This document shows positions 51,924-59,240 of a DNA stretch of 64,000 nt, in pieces. Within the stretch, counting starts at the first letter, position 1. Each line of letters opens with the position of its first letter. Location: positions 1-64,000 of the forward strand of contig QHUL01000053.1 in assembly GCA_003222115.1 (NCBI GenBank), given 5' to 3'. The notes below the pieces were generated by a model. It did no database searches and was not told the DNA's origin. It was given only the letters and a program-made list of their open reading frames with translations. Both the position numbers and the translations under genes were made by a program. Source of the stretch: Gemmatimonadota bacterium (GTDB lineage: Bacteria; Gemmatimonadota; Gemmatimonadetes; Gemmatimonadales; GWC2-71-9).

Positions 51924-53582
51924 CTACATCCGATCCGGGGCGCGAATCCCCAGGAGGGTGAGACCGTTGGCGAGCACCTGGCGCACGGCGCGCGCCAGCA
52001 CGAGCCGCGCCGCCTCCTCGACCTCGCCCAGGACGCGGTACTTGTGATACCACGCGTGTGCGATCCGGGCCAGCCCCTCGAGGTAGCCCGTGATGCGATG
52101 CGGCTCGAGCGCATCCGCCGCGCGCGCCACCAGGCCGGGGAAAGCGGTCAGCTCGTTCAACAGGTCGATCTCCTCGGGCATCGTGAGCGCTCCCAGGTCG
52201 ACGCCGTCGGCCGTGACCTGGGCCGGCTCGCGCGCGGCGACGCGAAAGATGCCGCTCATGCGCGCGTGCGCCATCTGCACGTAGAACACCGGGTTTTCCT
52301 CGGTCTGGCTCTTCGCGAGGTCCACGTCGAAGACGAACTGCGCGTCGCCGCGGCGCATCAGGAAAAAGTACCGCGCCGCGTCCACGCCCGTTTCCTGAAA
52401 CAGGTCGCGCAGGGTGACGAACTCGCCCGTGCGCTTGGAGAACCGCACCTCCTCCCCGCCCCGCATCACGCGCACGAGCTGGACGATCTGCACGTGGAGG
52501 AAGTCGTCGCCGTACCCCAGCGCGCGCAGCGCCGCGCGCATCCGGGGCACGTAGCCGTGGTGATCCGCACCCCACACGTCGATCGCGCGCGCGAACCCGC
52601 GCTCACGCTTGTGGCGGTGATACGCAATGTCGGGCAGAAGATAGGTGTAGGTCCCGTCGGACTTCCGGAGCACCCGGTCCTTATCGTCGCCGAACGCCGT
52701 GCTGCGCAGCCACAGCGCCCCGTCCCGCTCGAACGTGACGCCGTGGCGCGCCAGCTCGGCCAGGGCCTGGTCGATCGCCCCCTCGCGGTACAGCTGCGAT
52801 TCCGAGAACACCACGTCGAACCTGACCCCGAACTCGCGCAGGTCCGCGTCCTGCTCGGCGCGCTGCGACTGCACCGCGATCGCGCGGCACCGGCTGACGC
52901 CTTCCTCCTCGGGGAGATCCGCGAACCCGCGCCCCTCCCTGGCGAGGATGGCGGCGGCGAGCTCCTTCAAGTAGTCGCCGTGGTAGCCGCCCTCGGGAAT
53001 TTCCGCCGCGCGGCCCGCGCACTGCTGCACCCGCGCCCACAGCGAGCGGGCCAGCTTGTCGATCTGGGCGCCGCCGTCGTTCACGTAGAACTCGCGCGTC
53101 ACCGCGTGGCCGGTCCACTCGAGCAGCGCGGCGATCGCGTCGCCCAGCGCCGCCCCCCGCCCGTGGCCCACGTGCAGCGGTCCCGTCGGGTTCGCGGAGA
53201 CGAACTCGACGTTCACCTTGGTGCCCCGTGCCGTTCCCCCGTTGGCCCGGCCGTAGCGTGGCCCAGCGGCCACGACGCGGGCCAGGACGGCGGCCCGCTC
53301 TTCGCGGGCCAGGAAGAAGTTGATGAAACCGGGGCCCGCGACCTCGATCTTGCTCACGTACGCCGGCGGCAGCGCGAGCCGCGCCACGATCGCCTCGGCC
53401 ACCGCGCGCGGCTTCTGGCCGAGCTTCGGGGCGAGCGTCAGGGCGAGATTCGTCGCGTAGTCGCCGTGGGTGGGATCGCGCGTCTCGCCAAAGGTGAAAA
53501 CGAGGTCGGCGCGGGACAGAGACGCATCGAGGCTCAGCGCTGCGTTGACGAGCGCCTCGGGAATCACGTCGTGCGGTGTCAC
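51924..53582 (-). CDS. argS: Arginyl-tRNA synthetase
   Basis: A 552-residue class I synthetase. The HIGH-type motif is in NPTGPLHVGHGRGAALGDAI. The N-terminal Arg-S domain (VAGPGFINFFL) and the C-terminal DALR anticodon-binding domain (LARIAHAWYHKYRVLG) are complete. The ATG overlaps the fmdB-like stop. The following PfkB gene begins one base after its TAG. Confidence 0.95.
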   Translation of the reverse strand: MTPHDVIPEALVNAALSLDASLSRADLVFTFGETRDPTHGDYATNLALTLAPKLGQKPRAVAEAIVARLALPPAYVSKIEVAGPGFINFFLAREERAAVLARVVAAGPRYGRANGGTARGTKVNVEFVSANPTGPLHVGHGRGAALGDAIAALLEWTGHAVTREFYVNDGGAQIDKLARSLWARVQQCAGRAAEIPEGGYHGDYLKELAAAILAREGRGFADLPEEEGVSRCRAIAVQSQRAEQDADLREFGVRFDVVFSESQLYREGAIDQALAELARHGVTFERDGALWLRSTAFGDDKDRVLRKSDGTYTYLLPDIAYHRHKRERGFARAIDVWGADHHGYVPRMRAALRALGYGDDFLHVQIVQLVRVMRGGEEVRFSKRTGEFVTLRDLFQETGVDAARYFFLMRRGDAQFVFDVDLAKSQTEENPVFYVQMAHARMSGIFRVAAREPAQVTADGVDLGALTMPEEIDLLNELTAFPGLVARAADALEPHRITGYLEGLARIAHAWYHKYRVLGEVEEAARLVLARAVRQVLANGLTLLGIRAPDRM

Positions 53583-53884
53583 TTGTCGCCGGAATCTGTT
53601 TTCTTCTTGGCGCCGTCGGCAGGCTGCGCGTCGGCCTTGGGCTTGGCGTCCGCCGTGGGCTTAGCCTCGCCCTTGTCACCCTCGGTCTTCTGCTTCTCGC
53701 CGGCGCGCTTGTAGTCGGTGACGTAGAAGCCGCTGCCCTTGAAGACGAGCCCCGTCCCGCCCGAGATCTGCCGCTCCGCCTGCTTGCCGCAGGTGGGACA
53801 CTTCACACGGCGACTGTCGTTCATCGTCGCGTAGAACTTCTCGAAGCGGTGCCCGGCGGGGCACTTGTACTCGTAGGTCGGCAT
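53579..53884 (-). CDS. FmdB-type zinc-ribbon protein
   Basis: A 101-residue protein. The N-terminal zinc ribbon (PTYEYKCPAGHRFEKFY...VKCPTCGKQAERQISGG) uses CPAGH and CPTC pairs. The conserved GLVFKGSGFYVTDYK follows, then a disordered Lys/Asp/Ala tail of about 35 residues. Members are regulatory or small-subunit proteins of unknown exact role. No Shine-Dalgarno precedes the ATG; it may be the first gene of the long operon. Confidence 0.85.
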   Translation of the reverse strand: MPTYEYKCPAGHRFEKFYATMNDSRRVKCPTCGKQAERQISGGTGLVFKGSGFYVTDYKRAGEKQKTEGDKGEAKPTADAKPKADAQPADGAKKKTDSGDK

Positions 53885-53892
53885 CAGACAAC

Positions 53893-53921
53893 AACTTAGC
53901 CACCCGACCGCGAGCAGGCAA
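53893..53921 (-). promoter_or_regulatory. Candidate promoter of the long operon
   Basis: TTGCCT (complement of 53916-53921) and TAAGTT (complement of 53893-53898) are separated by 17 nt on the minus strand. The predicted start falls just before the fmdB ATG at 53884. It fits a near-leaderless transcript, but the hexamers match the consensus only in part. Confidence 0.35.
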
Positions 53922-53926
53922 GCAGC

Positions 53927-55066
53927 TTACCGCGCGGCCAGCCCCTGCGCCGGGGGGAGGAGTAAGCTGGCGACCACGCCCGCGTGATCCGACGGCCAGA
54001 CCGGATACAGCAGGCCCGGCACCCGATCGCCCGGCTGGTCACCCACGATCGTGACCTGGCCCAGCAGCCTGCCTTGGGGCCCCGCGAGCCCGCGCACCAA
54101 GACATAGTCGATCCGCCCGCTGAGCACGTTCACGTGATTCGACAAGTCGGGCAGCTCGCAGCACGTCAGGCCGGGCGCGCCCGGGCGCAGCGCCGCCCAG
54201 GCGTCCGTGAAGCCGCCGCCGGCGGGCGGCGCCCCCGTGACCACCGCGTACGCCAACGATGTCTGGGTGGAGTTGAAGTCGCCCAGCAGGATGGCAGGCC
54301 CCGTTCCCACTGCGGTGACCAGCTCACCCGCCTGGGCAGCGCGTAGCAGAGACACGTCGACGCCCGTCACACCTGCCTCGAGATGCGTGTTCGCGACCTT
54401 CACGGTTACCCCGCTGATCGTCGCGTCGATCAAGACGAAGCCGCGCTCGAGGTCTATCAAGCCGCCCGCCAGAGGGCCGATGTTGTTGGTGAAGTGCGGT
54501 GCCGCGATAAGATGGAAGGTCTCCACCCGGCTGGCGTCCACGAGGATCGCGTCGTGATCGACGACACTCACGCTGACCGGTCCGAAGACCAGCGTTGCCG
54601 CCGTGTTTGTGTTCTGGCCCGCAAGCTGGTAGTTCAATCCGCGGGCCGAGAGCGCTCCTTCCAGGATCGTGAGGAACGGCTGATCAATCACCGGAATGCC
54701 AAGGGCGCTGAGGTCGAGGTGGAGCTCGGTGACTTCCTGGAGTCCGACGAACTGTGGGCGCGTCCGGGCGATCTCGTCGGCCATGGCCTCGGCCCGCGCG
54801 GGATACGAGGTCGCCAGAACCGTCTCGACCGCGCCTTCCAGGGCAGCCAGGACATCGCCGCCGGAGACGAGCGCCGTGATGACCTGGTCCACGTCCGCGC
54901 CGATGTAGAGGTTCCGCGTCATGACCGTGATGCGAGTCGCGGCGGCCGCTCCGGCCACGGTGGGCGCCGCGACCACGCGTCCGAGCGGCGCGGGGCCCGT
55001 CACGCTCGAGTCGGAGCAAGCGGCGGCGAAAACGAGAGATAGCAACAGCGGGACGCGGGTCTTCAT
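53927..55066 (-). CDS. Endonuclease/exonuclease/phosphatase-family lipoprotein
   Basis: A 379-residue lipoprotein (signal LLSLVFAAACSDS). The EEP fold is seen in VMTRNLYIGADVD (Asn), FVGLQEVTE (metal Glu), VANTHLEAG, ILLGDFNSTQ and the closing PSDHAGVVASL. It is an extracytoplasmic metal-dependent phosphodiesterase or phosphatase; substrates in this family range from nucleic acids to phospholipids. The frame opens at 55129, but the ATG at 55066 begins a proper signal peptide after AGGAGA. Confidence 0.85.
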   Translation of the reverse strand: MKTRVPLLLSLVFAAACSDSSVTGPAPLGRVVAAPTVAGAAAATRITVMTRNLYIGADVDQVITALVSGGDVLAALEGAVETVLATSYPARAEAMADEIARTRPQFVGLQEVTELHLDLSALGIPVIDQPFLTILEGALSARGLNYQLAGQNTNTAATLVFGPVSVSVVDHDAILVDASRVETFHLIAAPHFTNNIGPLAGGLIDLERGFVLIDATISGVTVKVANTHLEAGVTGVDVSLLRAAQAGELVTAVGTGPAILLGDFNSTQTSLAYAVVTGAPPAGGGFTDAWAALRPGAPGLTCCELPDLSNHVNVLSGRIDYVLVRGLAGPQGRLLGQVTIVGDQPGDRVPGLLYPVWPSDHAGVVASLLLPPAQGLAAR

Positions 55067-55130
55067 GGCGGTCTCCTGTGGCAGCGGCGCTGAACATAGC
55101 CCTCGGCCTGCGGAGTCCGTAAGACCCACG

Positions 55131-55556
55131 TCAGGGAGGGGACACTCCCTGACGCCGGCGCAGCAGGTACACGAACCCGACGAGCAGGAACGCCCCCGCG
55201 ACCCCGGCCGCCGCGGCGTACTGAAGGACGACGGGAGCCCGCTCGGCGCGCACCCGATCCCAGTTGTTGAAGCGGAAGCCGATGTCGGCGGCGGAGAGGA
55301 GGCTCGGGCCCGAGTCGGTCACGAGGCGCAGCCGTCCCGCGCCCACGAGGTCCTGCAGCTCATTCCCGCGCACGTACACCGCCACGCGGTCCTGGCTCGT
55401 GCCGAGTGGCACGAGCATCGTGAGCGGCGTCCACCAGATGTCGGTGCGGTCGTGAAGGAAGCTGTAGACGCGGTAGGTGGAGTTGACGAGGAAGAAGCCC
55501 GCGAAGACGAGCCAGTACACGAAGAAGTAGCGCTGGAACCAGGCTTGGCGCGACAT
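55131..55556 (-). CDS. Hypothetical membrane protein
   Basis: A 141-residue protein. One N-terminal helix (FFVYWLVFAGFFLVNSTYRVY), a soluble domain of about 75 residues with RVAVYVRGNELQDLV, and a C-terminal helix (VLQYAAAAGVAGAFLLVGFVYLL) ending in RRRQ. The topology suggests a periplasmic loop. The family is unknown. Confidence 0.6.
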   Translation of the reverse strand: MSRQAWFQRYFFVYWLVFAGFFLVNSTYRVYSFLHDRTDIWWTPLTMLVPLGTSQDRVAVYVRGNELQDLVGAGRLRLVTDSGPSLLSAADIGFRFNNWDRVRAERAPVVLQYAAAAGVAGAFLLVGFVYLLRRRQGVSPP

Positions 55557-55604
55557 AGCAGAGAGCCCCCGAGTCTTCGAGAAGCGCGGACTAGGCGTGC
55601 GGCC

Positions 55605-56585
55605 CTACTGGGCGAGAGCCAGCGGATCGATGCCCCGATCCAGGTCGAACGATGACCCGACCGCCGCGACGACCGCGGCGCGGCGCGTGAGCCCGGCGAG
55701 CTCGCGGATACGGAACACCGCCTCGATGCCAGTGCAGTGCCCGCCCAGCAGGTTGACGAGGCCCGCCGCCCGGAGCTTGGCCGCCGTCCAGGCGAGCGTC
55801 GAGTCCGACGCCGCGAACAGGTGAAGACCGCCGATCAGCGCGTACACCGGTCCCGGCGCCACGACCTCCCGGGCGTACTCCACGGTATTGATGGTCCCGG
55901 CGTGACCGCACCCCGTGACGACGACCAGCCCCTTGTCCGTGTTGAGGACGAGCGCCATGTCCTCGGGGACCGAGTCCGGTACGAGGCCCCGCGCCGTCAC
56001 GATGCTCATCGGCGGACCCCAGTTTCGTTCCGGGTAGCGGCGCGGGACGGCTCCCGTGAGCCACACGCCGGGGAGCAGCTCTACCGGCCCGCTGTGCTCG
56101 ATGAACACGGCGCCGCCCGCTTCAACGGCGCCCTTCAGCGCGATGGTCGGATTCGACTCCGCGTCGCTCCCGGCCTTCCGGCGTCTCAAAAAGATGCCCG
56201 GGGCGACGTGAATGCGGGACAGTGCGGCCGGATTCACCTTGGCCAGCTCGCGCCGGAGCGTGAGCAGGCCGCCCGTATGGTCCGCGTGGTGATGGCTGAG
56301 CACGACGTCCGTGATGGTCGAGAGATCGATGCCGAGCTCGCGCGCGTTCTGGAGCACCGTTTCGGGCCGGTCCCCGGTGTCGAACAGCAGGCGGTGTCCG
56401 TCGGCCTCGATCACCGCGGCGAACCCCCACTCGCCCACGCCCTTGTCGGCCAGCATGGTCGAGACGACCGTGATGTGGACGGACTTGACCCGATGAGCGC
56501 TGTCGGGCCGGATGGGCGGCTCGGTCGTGGCCGGGGCGCCGGCCATCCCGGCCATCATGAGCAGTGCGAGGGCGGCGCGGGTCAT
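55605..56585 (-). CDS. Secreted MBL-fold metallohydrolase (COG1237-like)
   Basis: A 326-residue metallo-beta-lactamase-fold protein with a signal peptide (about 1-18). Metal ligands are in VVLSHHHADHTGG, and the family-specific VVVTGCGHAGTINTVEYAREV and LIGGLHLF segments follow. These features mark the subgroup related to dihydropterin-aminobenzene phosphate synthases. The ATG overlaps the cupin stop (ATGA), so the two are coexpressed. The true substrate is unknown. Confidence 0.85.
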   Translation of the reverse strand: MTRAALALLMMAGMAGAPATTEPPIRPDSAHRVKSVHITVVSTMLADKGVGEWGFAAVIEADGHRLLFDTGDRPETVLQNARELGIDLSTITDVVLSHHHADHTGGLLTLRRELAKVNPAALSRIHVAPGIFLRRRKAGSDAESNPTIALKGAVEAGGAVFIEHSGPVELLPGVWLTGAVPRRYPERNWGPPMSIVTARGLVPDSVPEDMALVLNTDKGLVVVTGCGHAGTINTVEYAREVVAPGPVYALIGGLHLFAASDSTLAWTAAKLRAAGLVNLLGGHCTGIEAVFRIRELAGLTRRAAVVAAVGSSFDLDRGIDPLALAQ

Positions 56586-57031
56586 GGTGCCTGCTTCCTC
56601 TGCGGATCGTCCGCAGGGTTGACGTAGGTGAGCGCGAAGGGCCCCATCCCATGCACTTGGACGATGGTACGACCGCGGGCCACCCCGAAGTGATGCTGGC
56701 CCGCGCCCGCCGTGACGAACGCACCCGGCTTGAGCGGGCTGGCGTGGGCTACGTCGAGCTTGTCACCCATGCCGATGAGAAACGTGCCCTGGATGACGGT
56801 GACGGACTCATCCGTAGGATGGAAGTGGGGAGGAAGCTTATAGCCGGCCGGCATGTCGAGGCGCACGGTGAAGAGCGCGCTCTGACCCGGATCCCCCTGC
56901 AGCACCGCCAGCTTGGCACCCGGAGGAAACGACGGCGGCGCTGGACCCCATTTCCAAGGAGAAGGCGCCTGAGCGACTGCGGTGTGGACCAGCAGAGCCG
57001 TCAGGGCGGTGACGAGAGGCGGCGCGCGCAT
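56582..57031 (-). CDS. Secreted cupin protein
   Basis: A 149-residue protein: a signal peptide (about 1-20, ending AVAQA) then a single cupin barrel with PPHFHPTDESVTVIQG and the second-half GQHHFGVA. Its ATG follows CCGGAGGT. The overlap with the MBL gene suggests both handle the same extracytoplasmic compound. Confidence 0.82.
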   Translation of the reverse strand: MRAPPLVTALTALLVHTAVAQAPSPWKWGPAPPSFPPGAKLAVLQGDPGQSALFTVRLDMPAGYKLPPHFHPTDESVTVIQGTFLIGMGDKLDVAHASPLKPGAFVTAGAGQHHFGVARGRTIVQVHGMGPFALTYVNPADDPQRKQAP

Positions 57032-57104
57032 GGTGACCTCCGGGGAAAGAGTCGCGCCGCTTGCCGGGCGCGTCAGTATAAGCTGCGGCCCGTAGAGGGA
57101 AGTC

Positions 57105-57500
57105 TCAAGCCGCGTCGGACCGCTGACGGAGCAGCCGGCGCGCCAGGTACGCCACGACGAGGAGGTTCAGAAACAGCGCCGCCACGCGCGGCGGACTCAC
57201 CCGGCGCGTGAGCTCAAACACCGCGACCGGCACGAACGTCATCGTCGCGATGACGGTGAGGTATTCGGCCCACCGCTTCCCCAGCCACAGCCCCACGCCC
57301 TCGGTCGCAAATAGTCCGGCGTAGAGGAAGGCACCGAGGCCCAGGGCTTCGAGTCGCCCCGGACTGAGATTGCCCACCAGCGCGATCAGGTGTTGCACGA
57401 TGCGGCGGTCCGAGTTCGTGGCGAGCGCCGTTACCCACTGCTGCGCTCTCGCGGCTACACCCGGTTGTAAGAGCTGCAGGGCGCCCAGACCGACCGCCAC
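57105..57500 (-). CDS. DUF2127-type membrane protein with uncertain start
   Basis: A 131-residue (from GTG 57500) membrane protein with DUF2127 hallmarks: EALGLGAFLYAGLFATEGVGLWLGKRWAEYLTVIATMTFVPVAVFEL. The open frame continues upstream for 20 more recognisable codons (NPDRVLRLIAAFKFCKAALL), a typical family N-terminus, but no ATG, GTG or TTG occurs before a TGA inside the dodecin gene. Either a rare start is used, or the start was lost. Confidence 0.7.
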   Translation of the reverse strand: MAVGLGALQLLQPGVAARAQQWVTALATNSDRRIVQHLIALVGNLSPGRLEALGLGAFLYAGLFATEGVGLWLGKRWAEYLTVIATMTFVPVAVFELTRRVSPPRVAALFLNLLVVAYLARRLLRQRSDAA

Positions 57501-57558
57501 TAGCAGCGCCGCCTTGCAGAACTTGAAGGCCGCGATGAGCCGGAGGACACGATCTGGA

Positions 57559-57771
57559 TTAGTCGCCTTCGTACTTGAACGACACCTTGAGTTTGGCTCG
57601 ATAGCTCTCGACCTTGCCGTCCTTCAGCTGCATGTCGAGTTGCGAGATCTCCGCCACACGCAGGTCGCGCAGTGTTTTCGCCGCGCGCTTGACCGCCGCG
57701 GCAGCGGCTCTCTCCCAGGACTCCGTGCTGGTCCCGACCAGCTCGATGACTTTGTAGACGCTCTCGGCCAT
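57559..57771 (-). CDS. Dodecin-like protein
   Basis: A 70-residue dodecin (AESVYKVIELVGTSTESWERAAAAAV...DGKVESYRAKLKVSFKYEGD). Dodecins form hollow dodecamers that bind flavins between stacked tryptophans. Here the position of the stacking Trp is V39 and that of the flavin-contacting Gln is R58, so flavin binding may be lost or changed. The ATG at 57771 follows AAGGAGA. Confidence 0.87.
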   Translation of the reverse strand: MAESVYKVIELVGTSTESWERAAAAAVKRAAKTLRDLRVAEISQLDMQLKDGKVESYRAKLKVSFKYEGD

Positions 57772-57805
57772 GTGAGTCTCCTTGTCGTCCTGGGTTGTTC
57801 GCAGC

Positions 57806-58366
57806 CTACCGGGGCCACAGCCAGCCAAACGCACCCGCCGTCAGGAGCGCGTAGATCACCCCGTCCACGGACGCCTTGATCGTCGTAGACCAGGCGCGGC
57901 GGTACCAGATCGACATCTGCCACAGCGCGACCGCGTAGCCGACGAACGCCGTGACGCCGGCGAAGCGGAACACGCGCCCGAACTCGGCGCCGGGAGGCAA
58001 CGCGCGCCCGGCGACGTACCCGGCGAACGCGCCGACCACCACGGCATAGAGGAACCAGAGGGTGAGGCTCTGCCGCATCGACCACGGACCGTTCGGGATC
58101 ACGGTCACTATCAGGTTCGGGCCCTGCTTGATCTTGTCCGCGAACCCGGGGGAGCGCATCTCCTCCCGGCTCGACGGGCGGGGCACCATGTAGTCGCCTG
58201 GCGGAATCGCGAGCGGGCGCAGCGCGTCCCTCAGCCTGTCCTCGTTCGGCACCTTGGGGTAGTCGCTCTTGTGCCAGGGCGACGCCATGTGGATGGCGGA
58301 ACTGACGACGAAGACCAGCACGGACGATACCAGGATCGGGAGCCACAGCACGGCCAATCCCGTCAT
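57806..58366 (-). CDS. Hypothetical membrane protein
   Basis: A 186-residue protein with an N-terminal helix ([24 protein letters not shown]), a soluble stretch with [19 protein letters not shown] and [16 protein letters not shown], and three further helices to the C-terminus. AGGAGG precedes the ATG. No catalytic motif is seen. It lies 34 nt upstream of the dodecin-like gene on the same strand and may be cotranscribed. Confidence 0.65.
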   Translation of the reverse strand: MTGLAVLWLPILVSSVLVFVVSSAIHMASPWHKSDYPKVPNEDRLRDALRPLAIPPGDYMVPRPSSREEMRSPGFADKIKQGPNLIVTVIPNGPWSMRQSLTLWFLYAVVVGAFAGYVAGRALPPGAEFGRVFRFAGVTAFVGYAVALWQMSIWYRRAWSTTIKASVDGVIYALLTAGAFGWLWPR

Positions 58367-58428
58367 GAGGGCCTCCTGTACGGGAATGGCGCATATCTAG
58401 TGCTTGAAGACGCATTCAGCTAGTAGAA

Positions 58429-58456
58429 GGGCCCCGGCGAAACTGCGCCGGGGCCC
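58429..58456 (-). terminator. Strong GC hairpin terminator
   Basis: GGGCCCCGGCG (58429-58439) pairs perfectly with CGCCGGGGCCC (58446-58456) around a 6-nt loop. It lies 26 nt past the stop at 58482 on the minus strand. The following bases (CTTCTACT) are only weakly T-rich. Confidence 0.7.
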
Positions 58457-58481
58457 CCAAAAACTCCTGCTTCGTCCTTCC

Positions 58482-59090
58482 CTACGGTGTCGTATTCCCG
58501 AAGTCGTTCGCGAGCCACGTCTGAGGCGCGACCAGGCCCGAGACGTCCACTGTATACCCGAAGCCGCCCGAGCACGGACGTGGGGTCATCGGGAGAGTCA
58601 GGTGCCAGCCGCTCGGTACCACCTCGCAAACCAGGTAGCTGCCGTCTGACAGGCCGGTGAAGGCGTAGTCCCCAGGCCCGGCGGGCAGTGGAAGGAGTCC
58701 CGTTTGGGTCGTGGCAACCACCGTGCCGCCGCAGCTCAGCTCGATGGTCCAGCCCGCCTGACCCGGCTCGGTGACGGGATTGTCCTGCCAGGTGTTGCCG
58801 TTCACGTCCCACCACGACATTCCAACAATGTTCGCGAACCCGTTCCCGACTAGACACGTCGTCGCGCCGCCGCCCCCGGTCCCGCCCCCGTCCCCACCAC
58901 CACCCACAGGCGGGGCGCACTCGTGCTTCGTATGGCCCTTGGCCAGGTGACGACCTTGCCCCTGAGAGTGAACGTCCCGCGCCGCGCCGTGCTCAACGGT
59001 CCAGCATGGCGAATTCCCCGGGGGCTCCTGCGCGACGCTCGCGAGGAAGGGCGCAGTGACCAAGGCGACAAGTGCTATGAGAACGCGCAT
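58482..59090 (-). CDS. Secreted protein with SdrD B-like domain
   Basis: A 202-residue secreted protein. A signal peptide (about 1-20) precedes a short Cys-containing region, a glycine-rich linker (VGGGGDGGGTGGGGA), and a prealbumin-like B domain: GMSWWDVNGNTWQDNPVTEPGQAGWTIEL...YAFTGLSDGSYLVCEVVPSGW. Such domains act as rigid stalks in surface proteins. AGGAG precedes the ATG at 59090. Confidence 0.7.
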   Translation of the reverse strand: MRVLIALVALVTAPFLASVAQEPPGNSPCWTVEHGAARDVHSQGQGRHLAKGHTKHECAPPVGGGGDGGGTGGGGATTCLVGNGFANIVGMSWWDVNGNTWQDNPVTEPGQAGWTIELSCGGTVVATTQTGLLPLPAGPGDYAFTGLSDGSYLVCEVVPSGWHLTLPMTPRPCSGGFGYTVDVSGLVAPQTWLANDFGNTTP

Positions 59091-59240
59091 CGCTGCTCCT
59101 AGCTTTGGGAGACTCAACTGAGGAGGGCGCTGCGGCCTCAGGTGACTTGCTCTGGGCACCCCTAAATTTGTCGGTAGCCGCGTTGCAGGCTGTGTCGCGG
59201 GTCACGATGTCCGCGTAAGTGCAAGTGTGTCTTGCACTTG

